Below are positions 25,996 to 34,652 of a DNA stretch of 41,331 bases, one piece after another. The stretch lies in NCBI RefSeq assembly GCF_029167105.1, contig NZ_JARFML010000050.1, forward strand, positions 1 to 41,331. Direction: 5' to 3'. Numbering within the stretch: position 1 is the first letter of the stretch; each line of letters opens with the position of its first letter. The translations under genes and the position numbers were made by a program. The notes below the pieces were generated by a model. It was not told where the DNA came from and did not search any database. It was given only the letters and a program-made list of their open reading frames with translations. Source of the DNA: Bradyrhizobium yuanmingense. GTDB lineage: Bacteria > Pseudomonadota > Alphaproteobacteria > Rhizobiales > Xanthobacteraceae.

Positions 25996-26248
25996 CGCGC
26001 ATCAGATCATCGATGTCGGCAACGACCTCGTGGATCAGCGTACGGACGATGCGCTTCTACAGCCGCGCATCGATGGTCGGCCCTGACCAGATTGACTTGA
26101 GGTCTGAGGCCAGCACGCTGAGCATCGTTGGATCGATCGCTGTCGGTGCGGTCGTCGCATCATGCGCGGCAATCTTGCTCTCTACCTCCGCGACGCGGGC
26201 AAGCGAGCGATTCCAGCGCGCCTCAAGCTCCGCGGCAACCAGGCGGTG
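25995..26248 (-). pseudogene. C-terminal fragment of a large serine recombinase
   Basis: The minus strand reads HRLVAAELEARWNRSLARVA, EVESKIAAHD, LSVLASDLKSIWSGPTIDAR then KRIVRTLIHEVVADIDD. This matches the coiled-coil and C-terminal part of zinc-ribbon recombinase family proteins. A TAG replaces a Lys codon between DARL and KRIV, and the catalytic domain is absent. Confidence 0.55.
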
Positions 26249-26405
26249 ATCCCTTCAAATAGATTGTGAAACTCGCCTATCCCTTGTGCCCCAAGAAGGT
26301 GGGAGCGGCCGACACATCGAGACATATCTCAAGTAACGACGATAGTGCCGCCTCTGCCCCGATAGTTAATTCCGAAATGATTCTTGTTCTGCTGAGTGGC
26401 AATGA

Positions 26406-26432
26406 AAAGCCCCGGCGCGAAGCCGGGGCTTT
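26406..26432. terminator. Strong GC-rich hairpin, probable Rho-independent terminator
   Basis: AAAGCCCCGG and CCGGGGCTTT pair perfectly around a 7-base loop. On the minus strand it ends GGGGCTTTTC, suiting a terminator for nopP, which stops 144 bases away. On the plus strand it ends in CTTTGTTG. Confidence 0.7.
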
Positions 26433-26575
26433 GTTGACGTATTTATGCCGGGCAGCTCATAAGCGCCGCGGAGCCGCACTCACAGGGTCCTCCATCCACT
26501 CGAGGTGATCGGTCTCGCTCGGCTCAATGCTCGGCCGTGAGCCGACCATCTCGAAAAAGTCCTTGCCGATCTGCG

Positions 26576-27360
26576 CTACATAAAGTCCCCATCTTCGTCG
26601 GACTCCTTTGCCACCTCATCATCACTATCAACCTTACATAGATAACGCTGAGACCCAGTTGCACGCTGCCGTCGTCGTTGAGTTTCCACTTCCCGGACCG
26701 GGCTGCATCGAGCACCATGTCGTCCTCGTCGACTTCAACGAACCCCATGCTCTGTGCCCGGGCTTTCGCTTCTGGATTGGCAGGTCGCCAGTTCACCATA
26801 GGCTGTTTGCCGTCTTGTCGAAGTGCATGTTCGAGCAAAATATCGCCAGCATTTGTGACCAGCGGATGAGCAACCTGGAAATCGACAATTGAGGTAACCC
26901 TATCTGCTCCGGGGAACTGTTCTTGCCACCTATTGCTCTCGAAGTCAGTCATGCTGAATCCGGGCTCCGTTCTTTGAAGCCCGACGCTCTTATTCCCCAG
27001 TTGGTAACTGTAATATCGCGCTTCATTAGAATCTTTTCTGATACCATACTCCCTGGCAACCTCTGATGTGCGCTTAGCTCTATCCGATACAAACTCGGAG
27101 TACTCGTGTGGATTGTTGGCGATTCGGTTGATTTCATCTCCATGGAATTTTCTAACTTCTGTCCTGAACGTCTCTCTGTCGATCTCGACTACAGGAGGCC
27201 TTGAAGCCAGAGAATAGCGCGAAGATGAGCTACCAGCTGTATCCTGCAATCGCATCCGAGCGAACGTATCCGAAAAGTCTTAGGTTTCGGAATCCGAGTG
27301 CTCAGAATTTTCAGTTTCATAGGACTGACCATCGGACCAATAGTTTATTCGGCCGTACAT
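26576..27360 (-). pseudogene. nopP: nopP, type III secretion effector gene (inactivated)
   Basis: The reading matches rhizobial NopP from the start (MYGRINYWSDGQSYETENSE) through REYGIRKDSNEARYYSYQLG, FSMTDFESNRWQEQFPGADR, VAHPLVTNAGDILLEHALRQ and KARAQSMGFVEVDEDDMVLD. Two lesions break it. Codon 27 is TAA (27282-27280), most simply a mutated CAA. Near the end the GGG run at about 26652 lacks one G, so the normal tail (SQRYLCKVDSDDEVAKESDE, GDFM, stop at 26576) is out of frame. Repaired, the protein would have about 261 residues, close to NopP length. A GAGGGG ribosome site and a tts-box-like element (27434-27455) precede it. Internal initiation at 27255 would lose the secretion signal. NopP can trigger host resistance (Rj2 soybean), so loss may be adaptive. 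Confidence 0.85.
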
Positions 27361-27433
27361 AGTGCCCCTCTTTCCTTGCATCATACGTGTTGAGTTGTTT
27401 GCAGGTCATTGTGACCTAAGCTCCGCTTAGATA

Positions 27434-27455
27434 GCTTACCTGTCCACAAGCTGAC
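27434..27455 (-). promoter_or_regulatory. tts-box-like element (TtsI target) upstream of nopP
   Basis: On the minus strand the bases GTCAGCTTGTGGACAGGTAA resemble the tts box core TCAG-x-TT-x-TCG-x-x-AGC, with two mismatches. It lies about 75 bases before the original nopP ATG, a normal distance. Confidence 0.6.
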
Positions 27456-27904
27456 GCGCAGCAAATGGAACTCAGTGACTGATCGTGCAAGCGGGCGTTC
27501 GTGCGACTCCTGCTCGGCCAGCTCCGGAGCCCGCTAGATTGGCACATCACTCAACAATGCATTGGCACCGAGTCTATCCGTTGGGGCCGCGGGTCCGAGA
27601 TTGTCGAATCCGTCTTCTCTGAGAACCGGAGCATGTGCACGAAGTACAGGATGAGAAGAGACTTTGCTGATTGGGATACGATCCTGCGGGGTATCTTGGG
27701 TTCTGCCGCGCTCGTTCGGTGATGGATGTGGCGGCGTCCGTCGTCAAGGCCGGGCGCGCGAAGATCCATGGCCCATCCGGCAGAGGGTGGACGGCTTCGA
27801 TCTGACCAGCTTCTGTGGCCAAGCGCAGCGTCTTGGATTCATCGGCGCCGCTATCTGCGGCGCAAACCTGTGCCGCGTCGGCCATCGATGCTCGATCCTT
27901 ACAT

Positions 27905-28080
27905 TCCCATGATCGAGAAATGGCTCGCCGCGGCCCCGCACTTGTCCGCGGTCGATCTTCTCTCCCGGCTGGAAGCGCATGCGCTCGGTCAGTTCACTGA
28001 CCATCAGCGGCGTACGGTGCAGAGGTTGATGAAGAATAGGCGATCAAAGGCCGCGCGACAGCTCATCAGCAGCACAGAAA
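27905..28080 (+). pseudogene. Transposase N-terminal fragment (IS21/IS481-like integrase type)
   Basis: The plus frame reads PYIPMIEKWLAAAPHLSAVD, LLSRLEAHALGQFTDHQRRT, VQRLMKNRRSKAARQLI. This is the helical linker typical of rve-type transposases that follow the pattern 'L-x-A-x-x-LLERL ... LRTVQRxxKxWR'. There is no catalytic core next to it. Confidence 0.45.
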
Positions 28081-28439
28081 CCATACTATCGATTCAAGCT
28101 TCGTGCCTCGGTGTCTAATCCCACGGGTTGCTTCGCCGGATCACCGCAAGCCGCTCGCTCGCTCCGGCGTCGAGAAGCGACGACAACGCGTTGAGCGCTT
28201 CCAGGCTGACAAAGGGCTCTGCCGTTAGGCTGCCACCGCGAGCACATGCCGCGCGGTCGAACATCCAGGATGGGAACTCCAGAAAACGCTACGTCTCCGA
28301 TCCATCCAGCGTGCAGTGGAAAACAACGCCGTCCGCCTTGTCGATCACGGCATGGACGAAAAGCTCGCGGCCTGCCCAAGGATGAAGCCGGTACGGAACC
28401 TCACGGCATACGGTCCCCTGGGCGTTCTCAAGCCTTGTT

Positions 28440-28548
28440 GTACAATTTCCAGCGCCCCTATCAGGCGCTGGAAAACCGCGCGCCGATGGCGTCTGGCGGG
28501 CCGGTGTCACCGGCGCATTCCGCGAAGAGGCTGTGGATATGAAGCTTC
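28440..28548 (+). pseudogene. IS3-family OrfB C-terminal scrap
   Basis: YNFQRPYQALENRAPMA is followed, after a frame change, by VWRAGVTGAFREEAVDM. This is the standard end of IS3-type OrfB. It could be the lost tail of a neighbouring IS3 copy, but it is 2.4 kb away from the truncated element and separated from it by nopP. Confidence 0.6.
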
Positions 28549-28857
28549 CCGCAAGAGAGAAGCTTGGACAACGCTGCGGGTTGCCCACATCCCCACAGCC
28601 ACAACAGCAGCAAGCAAGAGTAGCGTAAAGTATTGGGAAGAACGAGCGGCAGCAGCGCCTCTTAAGAAACCGGATCCGGTAGTCCTCAGCATAGGGTCCA
28701 CTTCATGGCGCTTCTCTTGCCTTGCCATTGCAAGAACAGATCACCTTGAGACATGAAAGGTCCGACCAAGTTATGAACTTGTCTGGTATGTTGCCGAAAG
28801 AGTACGATCGTCTCCCCTGCGAGCAATGAGATATCTTCGATCTCGCTTTTCAAAGTC

Positions 28858-29736
28858 TCACGATAAGGTTTTGTCGATCCGGTCGCGCAACCAGTCGCCA
28901 ACCAGCGAAATCGACAAGGTCGTAAGCGAGATGACCAGCGAAGGCAGAACAAGGATCCAGGGCGCACGGGTCAGATAGTCACGACCATAGCCGACCATAT
29001 TGCCAAGGGACGTCAGCGGCGGCTGGACACCAAGTCCAAGGAAGCTAAGGCCGCTCTCGAGCAGAATGATGTCCGGAAAGGCAAGCGTCATGGTCACGAT
29101 CAAGGTCGAAGCGATGTTCGGCATGATGTGGCGCAGGTAGAGACGCCATGGACTTGCGCCAAGCTGGCGTACGGCGATCACATAGGCTTGCTCGTTGGCA
29201 CTCATGGCAAGCGCGCGGGTGACGCGGGCGTAGCGTTCCCATCCGTGGAGACCGATGAGCCCCACGAAAAGGAGCAAAGAATTGCCGAAGAAGGCAAGCA
29301 CCGCGAGTGCCAAAACGAGAAAGGGCATGCTTGCCTGAAAATCGACACAGCCGAGAATGAGCTGCTCTACCCAGCCGCGGAAGTGAGCAGCCAAAAAGCC
29401 AAGCGTAATGCCAAGGATGGCGCCGATCAAGGTCGCCGTGAAAGCAATAAGGAGGCTGATGCGAATGGATATGACCAGCCGTGCCAGTACGTCCCGGCCG
29501 AGCTCATCTGAACCGAAGGGATGTGCGATGGTTCCGCCGAGGCCAAGCGGTGCAGCGAGGCGATGATGAAGGTCAAGGGCTGCATAATCATAAGGAGCGA
29601 GGTGATCTGCAAATATCGCGACGAGAAGCATGAGAAGCAGCCAGGCGACTGCTATTCCGATCGCGCGGTCGCGCCACCACCACACCTTTGGCATCTTTGA
29701 GGAGGGCAGAACCTGGTCTGCGGAAATGCTCGACAA
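28858..29736 (-). CDS. Peptide-type ABC transporter permease (DppC/OppC-like)
   Basis: 292 residues with about six membrane spans. GTIAHPFGSDELGRDVLARL is the classic DppC/OppC signature near the start. GASPWRLYLRHIMPNIASTL is the EAA loop that docks the ATPase. ILLESGLSFLGLGVQPPLTS follows as in all members. It forms the inner-membrane channel with the upstream permease, whose stop adjoins this start. It is the last gene of the five-gene importer operon. The substrate is a short peptide or similar oligo-compound; context points to a phosphonoalanine-containing one. Confidence 0.9.
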   Translation of the reverse strand: MSSISADQVLPSSKMPKVWWWRDRAIGIAVAWLLLMLLVAIFADHLAPYDYAALDLHHRLAAPLGLGGTIAHPFGSDELGRDVLARLVISIRISLLIAFTATLIGAILGITLGFLAAHFRGWVEQLILGCVDFQASMPFLVLALAVLAFFGNSLLLFVGLIGLHGWERYARVTRALAMSANEQAYVIAVRQLGASPWRLYLRHIMPNIASTLIVTMTLAFPDIILLESGLSFLGLGVQPPLTSLGNMVGYGRDYLTRAPWILVLPSLVISLTTLSISLVGDWLRDRIDKTLS

Positions 29737-30672
29737 TTATCGTCTCCCAAAGTGCAACTGGCGCAAACGTGGATCGAGCATGCCATAGAGCAGATCGATC
29801 GTAAGATTGGTGGTAATCATGGCGGCGGCCACGACGAGCAGGATGCACTGGACGACAGCCAAATCGCGACTGGCGACTGACACGACCAGCAGGCTGCCAA
29901 GGCCTGGCCACGAATATACACTCTCCACAAGCACCGTTCCCGCGATGAGATTGCCGACCATGAAGCCGACGATGGTCAGCACTGCTATCGCGGCGTTTGG
30001 CAGAGCGTGACCGGCCACGACGCTGGCCCAAGGCACGCCCTTGGCGCTGGCCGCGCGAATATAGGGCTGTCCAAGCACCTCAAGCATGGCGCTGCGGCTG
30101 AATCGCGCCAGAACGGCCGCGCCGCCCAGACCGAGCGTGATGACGGGCAGCACCACATGGTGCCAAGTGCCCGCGCCGCCTGAGGGGAACCAGGGAAGCT
30201 CGACGGCGAAAGCGAGTATGAACAGGAGGCCGAGCACGAAAGATGGCACGGTGAAGCCCACGACAGCGACCATCATCACCATTCGATCCGCCAGACTATC
30301 CCGCTTGAGGGCCGCGTAGATGCCGGCCGGAATGCCGATCATCAGGTTGAGGATCAGCGCCGGCGCAGTCAGCATCAAGGTGACCGGAATGCGCTCGGCA
30401 ACGACGGCAATCGCGGCACGCCCGTCACGCATCGACTGGCCGAGATCTCCATGAACGACCGCAAAGAGGTATTTGACGTATTGCACCCAGAGTGGTGCAT
30501 CGAGCCCCCAGGCCTTTCGGAAGGCCTCGACCGCTTCCGCCGGTGTTTCCGGCGACAACAACGCCAAGGCGGGATCGCCAGAGGCGCGCAGCACCACGAA
30601 TGCGAATGTGACCACAACTCCGATGGTCAGGAACGCGCGTGCGAAGCGGACCAGAATGAAGCGAGCCATCAT
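29737..30672 (-). CDS. Peptide-type ABC transporter permease (DppB/OppB-like)
   Basis: 311 residues with about six spans. The start (FILVRFARAFLTIGVVVTFA) and YVKYLFAVVHGDLGQSMRDG are standard for DppB/OppB. The loop ASAKGVPWASVVAGHALPNA is the EAA docking motif, and VLVESVYSWPGLGSLLV is the conserved end block. The ATG overlaps the stop of the ATPase gene upstream by four bases (30669-30672). It pairs with the DppC-like permease to form the channel. Confidence 0.9.
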   Translation of the reverse strand: MMARFILVRFARAFLTIGVVVTFAFVVLRASGDPALALLSPETPAEAVEAFRKAWGLDAPLWVQYVKYLFAVVHGDLGQSMRDGRAAIAVVAERIPVTLMLTAPALILNLMIGIPAGIYAALKRDSLADRMVMMVAVVGFTVPSFVLGLLFILAFAVELPWFPSGGAGTWHHVVLPVITLGLGGAAVLARFSRSAMLEVLGQPYIRAASAKGVPWASVVAGHALPNAAIAVLTIVGFMVGNLIAGTVLVESVYSWPGLGSLLVVSVASRDLAVVQCILLVVAAAMITTNLTIDLLYGMLDPRLRQLHFGRR

Positions 30673-31667
30673 GTCTCCTTGTCGAGTTCGGCACCATGAT
30701 CGCCGATCAGATGGCAGGCGACGCGCCGCCCGTCAGGCGCGGACCTGAGCTCTGGGGCGAACCGCGCGCAAAGCGGAAGGGCGACCGGACAGCGAGGATG
30801 AAATGCGCAGCCGCCCGGCCGCGCAGCCGGATTGGGCGGATCTCCTTCAAGGATGGTGCGAGAGCGATGTCGGCCGGGCCTTGGCACCGCGGAAATGAGC
30901 GCCCGCGAATAAGGATGCAAGGGATCCAGAAGAACCGCCTCAGACGATCCTTCCTCGACGATGCTGCCGAGATACATTACAGCAATCCGATTGCTGATCA
31001 GCCGGACCACTCGCAAATCATGGCTGATGAAAATCATCGCCATACGTCGTCGCTCCTGCAGGTCGCGCAGAAGATTGATCACTTGCGCCTGGATCGAGAC
31101 GTCGAGTGCTGATACTGGCTCGTCGCAGACAATGAGATCCGGATCTGTGGCCAGCGCACGAGCCAGAACGGCACGCTGGCGCTGGCCGCCTGAAAGCTCG
31201 TGCGGAAAGCGGGCGAGGTGGTCGGTCCTGAGCCCCACATCGGTAAGAAGCGCATTGACCCGCCCCTCTCGTTCCGACTTGCTGCCAAGCCCGTGAATTT
31301 CGAGCGGCTCGGCTATTTGCGCGCCGATCGTCAGTCGGGCATCGAGAGCGGCTAGCGGATCCTGGAACACCATTTGGATTCGCATCCTGAGCCGGCGCCA
31401 TCGACTATCGCCGATAGCAGGCAAAGCTTCTCCGCCGAAGGTCACCTTGCCGGCATCCGGCCGGTCCAGGCCGATCAGGAGCCGGCCCGCAGTCGACTTA
31501 CCGCAGCCGGATTCGCCAACCAGTCCGAGGGTCTCGCCGGGAGCCAGCTGCAGGGAGAGCCCATTGACCGCCTGGACCATCGCTGGAGGGAGGAAAAGAC
31601 CCTGTGGCAATCGATAAGCTCGGACAAGCCCATCGGCCTCGAGGATCGGCGGAGCAGTCCTGCTCAT
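30669..31667 (-). CDS. Peptide-type ABC transporter ATPase (DppF/OppF-like)
   Basis: 332 residues. Walker A is GLVGESGCGKSTAGRLL, the ABC signature is HELSGGQRQRAVLARALA, Walker B is DLIVCDEPVSALDVS and the switch is ISHDLRVV. The C-terminal oligopeptide domain has HPYSRALISAVP and GCAFHPRCPVALPLCA. That Cys-containing end is typical of the DppD/DppF pair. It couples ATP hydrolysis to import through the two permeases. The start overlaps the stop of the preceding ATPase by four bases (ATGA, 31664-31667). Confidence 0.9.
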   Translation of the reverse strand: MSRTAPPILEADGLVRAYRLPQGLFLPPAMVQAVNGLSLQLAPGETLGLVGESGCGKSTAGRLLIGLDRPDAGKVTFGGEALPAIGDSRWRRLRMRIQMVFQDPLAALDARLTIGAQIAEPLEIHGLGSKSEREGRVNALLTDVGLRTDHLARFPHELSGGQRQRAVLARALATDPDLIVCDEPVSALDVSIQAQVINLLRDLQERRRMAMIFISHDLRVVRLISNRIAVMYLGSIVEEGSSEAVLLDPLHPYSRALISAVPRPGRHRSRTILEGDPPNPAARPGGCAFHPRCPVALPLCARFAPELRSAPDGRRVACHLIGDHGAELDKET

Positions 31668-32719
31668 GCAGCCACGACCTCGCCCGCGCGCGCTTCGCTC
31701 GTGACATGCAAGCAGGCAGCCCTGTGTCTGATGTCGCCATCCAGCGAAGCGAGCTCAATTGCCCATTCATCACAGCGTCCGATCCGCCGATTGCATCGAG
31801 GGGCGAAAGGACAGCCTAGCGGAAACGCGGCTGCGTTTGGCACGACACCGGGAATGGCTAAGAGGCGTTGCCGCGGCCCATCCAGACTTGGAAGAGCCGC
31901 AAGAAGACCTCTCGTATATGGGTGAGCAGGTTGGTCGAAGAGGCGGTCGGCGGGCACTTCTTCGACGATGTGCCCCCCGTAAAGGACCATGACACGTTCG
32001 CAGATCTCGCTGACGACACCGAGATCATGCGAGATCAGGACCAGCGCCATGCCCGTCTCGCGCTGGATTTGCCGCAGCAGCTCAAGGATCTGCGCTTGAA
32101 TAGTGACATCCAGGGCGGTGGTAGGCTCATCAGCGATCAAGATGTCGGGCTGTCCTGCAAGCGCCATGGCGATCATGACCCGCTGGTTCTGCCCCCCGGA
32201 GAATTCGTGGGGATAGGCGCCAAGCCGGCGCGCTGCATCGGGAATGCCGACCTGGTCGAGCAGACGTCGCGCTTCTGCCTGGGCCGTGCGGTGGTCCATG
32301 TCACGATGAAGCCTCAAGGCCTCGATGATCTGATCGCCCACCCTGTGTACGGGATTGAGCGCGCTCGCCGGGTCCTGGAAGATCATGGCGATCTGCCCGC
32401 CCCGCACCTTGTCGAGGCGAGAGGCTGGTGCATGGAGCAGCTCCTCTCCGGTCAGGCGTACGCTGCCCGTTACTTTAGCGCGTTGCGTCAACAGTCCAAG
32501 CGCAGCAAGCCATGTCACGGATTTGCCGCAACCGCTTTCACCGACCATGCCCAGCGACTCGCCGCGCGCGAGCGTGAGATTGATTCCACGCAGCGTCGGC
32601 ACACCGTCGAACGCAACACGCAAATCTTCGATCTGAAGAAGAGCTTCCATGCGAGGCCCCTGCTCGTCCCTCATCATACAGGCCGCATCCGCTTTAAGCC
32701 GATTCAAGGTATGCATCAT
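31664..32719 (-). CDS. Peptide-type ABC transporter ATPase (DppD/OppD-like)
   Basis: About 351 residues. Walker A is GMVGESGCGKSVTWLAAL, signature HEFSGGQNQRVMIAMALA, Walker B DILIADEPTTALDVTIQ, switch ISHDLGVV. The C-terminal peptide-transporter domain includes HPYTRGLLAALPSLDGPRQR and PLGCPFAPRCNRRIGRC. ATG 32719 is chosen since it overlaps the stop of the binding-protein gene (ATGA). The core fold begins at about residue 24 (MEALLQIEDLRVAFDG), so ATG 32650 is the alternative. Works with the DppF-like subunit. Confidence 0.9.
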   Translation of the reverse strand: MMHTLNRLKADAACMMRDEQGPRMEALLQIEDLRVAFDGVPTLRGINLTLARGESLGMVGESGCGKSVTWLAALGLLTQRAKVTGSVRLTGEELLHAPASRLDKVRGGQIAMIFQDPASALNPVHRVGDQIIEALRLHRDMDHRTAQAEARRLLDQVGIPDAARRLGAYPHEFSGGQNQRVMIAMALAGQPDILIADEPTTALDVTIQAQILELLRQIQRETGMALVLISHDLGVVSEICERVMVLYGGHIVEEVPADRLFDQPAHPYTRGLLAALPSLDGPRQRLLAIPGVVPNAAAFPLGCPFAPRCNRRIGRCDEWAIELASLDGDIRHRAACLHVTSEARAGEVVAA

Positions 32720-34305
32720 CGCGATTCTGTCCGGATCAGAGCTCTGTTGAATGGGCCGAAATTGAGATCGAGCGTCAGTCCCGGCAGCCATGGCACATCG
32801 CGGCGCTTGCCATAGAACTGACCTGAAACGTGCAAAATCACGCAAGGGGGATCGACCTCGTTGATGATCTCGAGCATGCGACGGATGATCGGCCGGCGCT
32901 GTTCGTTCTGCACGGTGTCCAGGAGCTTGGCGCCGAGCGCAAAATATTCCTCGTTCCTCCAGACTCCGATCGACCTTGGCAGAGTGCCGCTCGGACCGAA
33001 TTCACGCCAGGGATGGCCGAGATGATCAAGGAACAGCGCCGTATTCGACGTATCGAAGATGGCACGCACCGGCTGGCGCTGAATTTGCGCGAAGTTTTCC
33101 ATCATCTGGATTTTGACGTTCAGGCCAACCGCGCGCCACATCTCGATCATCGTTTGCGCGCCAGAGACTTGATTGGGGTAGTAATTGTTGAGCAGACGAT
33201 AGGCGATCTGCTCTCCCTTGTAGCCAGCATCAGCCAGCAACTCCTTGGCCTTGCCGGGATCATAGGCAAGCGAGGGGAATTCGTGGATGTAGCCTTCCCC
33301 GTAGCTCGGCAGCTGGTAGCCGTTCGGAATCGGGACCCGGTTCTCCCACAAGCTTTGCACGATCAGCTTGCGATCGAGCGCAAGGCTCATCGCACGGCGA
33401 ACACGCGCATCCTTCAGAACAGGATCAGTCTGATCGAGGGCGAGCGAGCGGATATTCTGCACGGCACCACCCACGACCTCGAGATCAGCACGCTTCTGGA
33501 TGGTCGCGAACTGGTCCGGCGGAATGTCAGTGGCGACGTCGAGCTCGCCGGCGAGCAGGCCGTTCACGCGCGCGGAAAGCTCGGGAATGGTGCGGTAGTC
33601 GATGCCATCGAATGGCGGCCGCCCGCCCCAATACGCATCATGGGCACTCAATGAGACACGAATATCGAGCTTGTGATCGACGAGCTTGTAGGGACCACTT
33701 CCGACAGGGGCAGTGGTCCAGCGCTGCCACGAGCCCGCTGCCAGGAACGCGCGCTGGCTCACGATCTCAGATCCCCATGCGGCCAGACGCTGCTCGAGGA
33801 GTGCGTCGCTACCCTTTGCATGCATAATGACGGTGTAAGGATCGACGATTTCGACCTTCTCGAGCCGATCAAGCGACTGAAGCGCCTCGGCCATTCCGCT
33901 GCGTCCAGGTCCCAGAAGATGGTCAGGACCAAGGCTGAAGGCGACATCTTCAGCCGTCAAAGGCGTCCCATCGTGGAAAACGACGTCCTTGCGCAAGAAC
34001 AGCCGCAGCGACTGCGCGTTGATCCGCTCCCAACGCTCGGCCAAACCAGGCCGTAGCGTCATGTCGTGGGCATGGTCTACTCTGATCAGCGTATCAAACA
34101 GCTGCGGCATGACCCGACGAATGGCAGTATCGGTCGCGATAACAGGGTCGAACGATCGCGGAAATCCGGACATGCCGACCTTGAGGCGGCGACGCGGCAA
34201 TGCCTTAGGCTCAGCCTCCACAGCGCCAGCGCCTGTGCTGGCCAGCACGCTTGCGGCAAGGCTACCTGCGATGGCTTGCCGTCGCGTCAGATCGATACGG
34301 GTCAT
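32716..34305 (-). CDS. Peptide-type ABC transporter substrate-binding protein
   Basis: About 529 residues of solute-binding family 5 (DppA/OppA type). The N-terminus has a twin-arginine-like signal (MTRIDLTRRQAIAGSLAASV, cleavage near GAGAVEA), so it may fold before export. Family blocks follow: YDVITL-like SFDPVIATDTAIRRVMPQLF, DTLIRV, ERWERINAQSLRLFLRKDVV, FHDGTPLTAEDVAFSLG, GSGPYKLVDHK and DARVRRAMSLALDRKLIVQS. It captures the substrate in the periplasm. ATG 34305 is favoured over 34323 because it sits just before the signal. The gene is divergent from palB across 347 bases, which supports a role in supplying the phosphonate pathway. Ligand identity is inference. Confidence 0.88.
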   Translation of the reverse strand: MTRIDLTRRQAIAGSLAASVLASTGAGAVEAEPKALPRRRLKVGMSGFPRSFDPVIATDTAIRRVMPQLFDTLIRVDHAHDMTLRPGLAERWERINAQSLRLFLRKDVVFHDGTPLTAEDVAFSLGPDHLLGPGRSGMAEALQSLDRLEKVEIVDPYTVIMHAKGSDALLEQRLAAWGSEIVSQRAFLAAGSWQRWTTAPVGSGPYKLVDHKLDIRVSLSAHDAYWGGRPPFDGIDYRTIPELSARVNGLLAGELDVATDIPPDQFATIQKRADLEVVGGAVQNIRSLALDQTDPVLKDARVRRAMSLALDRKLIVQSLWENRVPIPNGYQLPSYGEGYIHEFPSLAYDPGKAKELLADAGYKGEQIAYRLLNNYYPNQVSGAQTMIEMWRAVGLNVKIQMMENFAQIQRQPVRAIFDTSNTALFLDHLGHPWREFGPSGTLPRSIGVWRNEEYFALGAKLLDTVQNEQRRPIIRRMLEIINEVDPPCVILHVSGQFYGKRRDVPWLPGLTLDLNFGPFNRALIRTESR

Positions 34306-34652
34306 CACCGCCTCCGCTTCCACGTCAATTGATGTGAATGCCAGCCCGCGAATTGCTCGACCGGCACAAGCTCTCGATCGCGAAATCGAGCGCTTGTGTT
34401 GCTCAATTTCGCGATTGTGCGCGACCTTAGAAGCCTGAAACTGCTACGCCAGAATGACACACATCGAATAAATCGATATGTGCTTGCAACTATGCGATGA
34501 TCGGCAGGCCGATGATGAGGAGGAGCTGCACAAACGACTCATGCGAGCGCCCAACGGAGCCGCACGAAGAAGCGATACGGTTATCGTAATCTTCGGTGAC
34601 TATATCCAAAGCCGCGATCACCTGGCTCGTCTGGTCGTTCGGGTTCGGATAG
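34306..34652. promoter_or_regulatory. Divergent control region between importer and palB
   Basis: It holds a near-perfect 14-base inverted repeat (TCGCGAAATCGAGC at 34378-34391 and GCTCAATTTCGCGA at 34401-34414, one mismatch, 9-base spacer). It also holds ATCGA-N5-TCGAT (34463-34477), a typical T-N11-A LysR-type site. The 11-mer ACATCGAATAA at 34461-34471 recurs upstream of the LysR gene (37053-37063). Confidence 0.5.

Larger units (their letters stand above)
27461..28857. other. Transposon graveyard, no intact gene
   Basis: Two transposase scraps can be read (27905-28080 and 28440-28548). A minus-strand frame at 28507-28728 encodes one hydrophobic stretch (YFTLLLLAAVVAVGMW) but overlaps the second scrap and has no further support. 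Confidence 0.5.

Noticed and set aside
28507..28728. Possible 73-residue membrane protein on the minus strand
   Set aside because: It overlaps an IS3 OrfB scrap on the other strand and is explained by it; only one hydrophobic stretch supports it.
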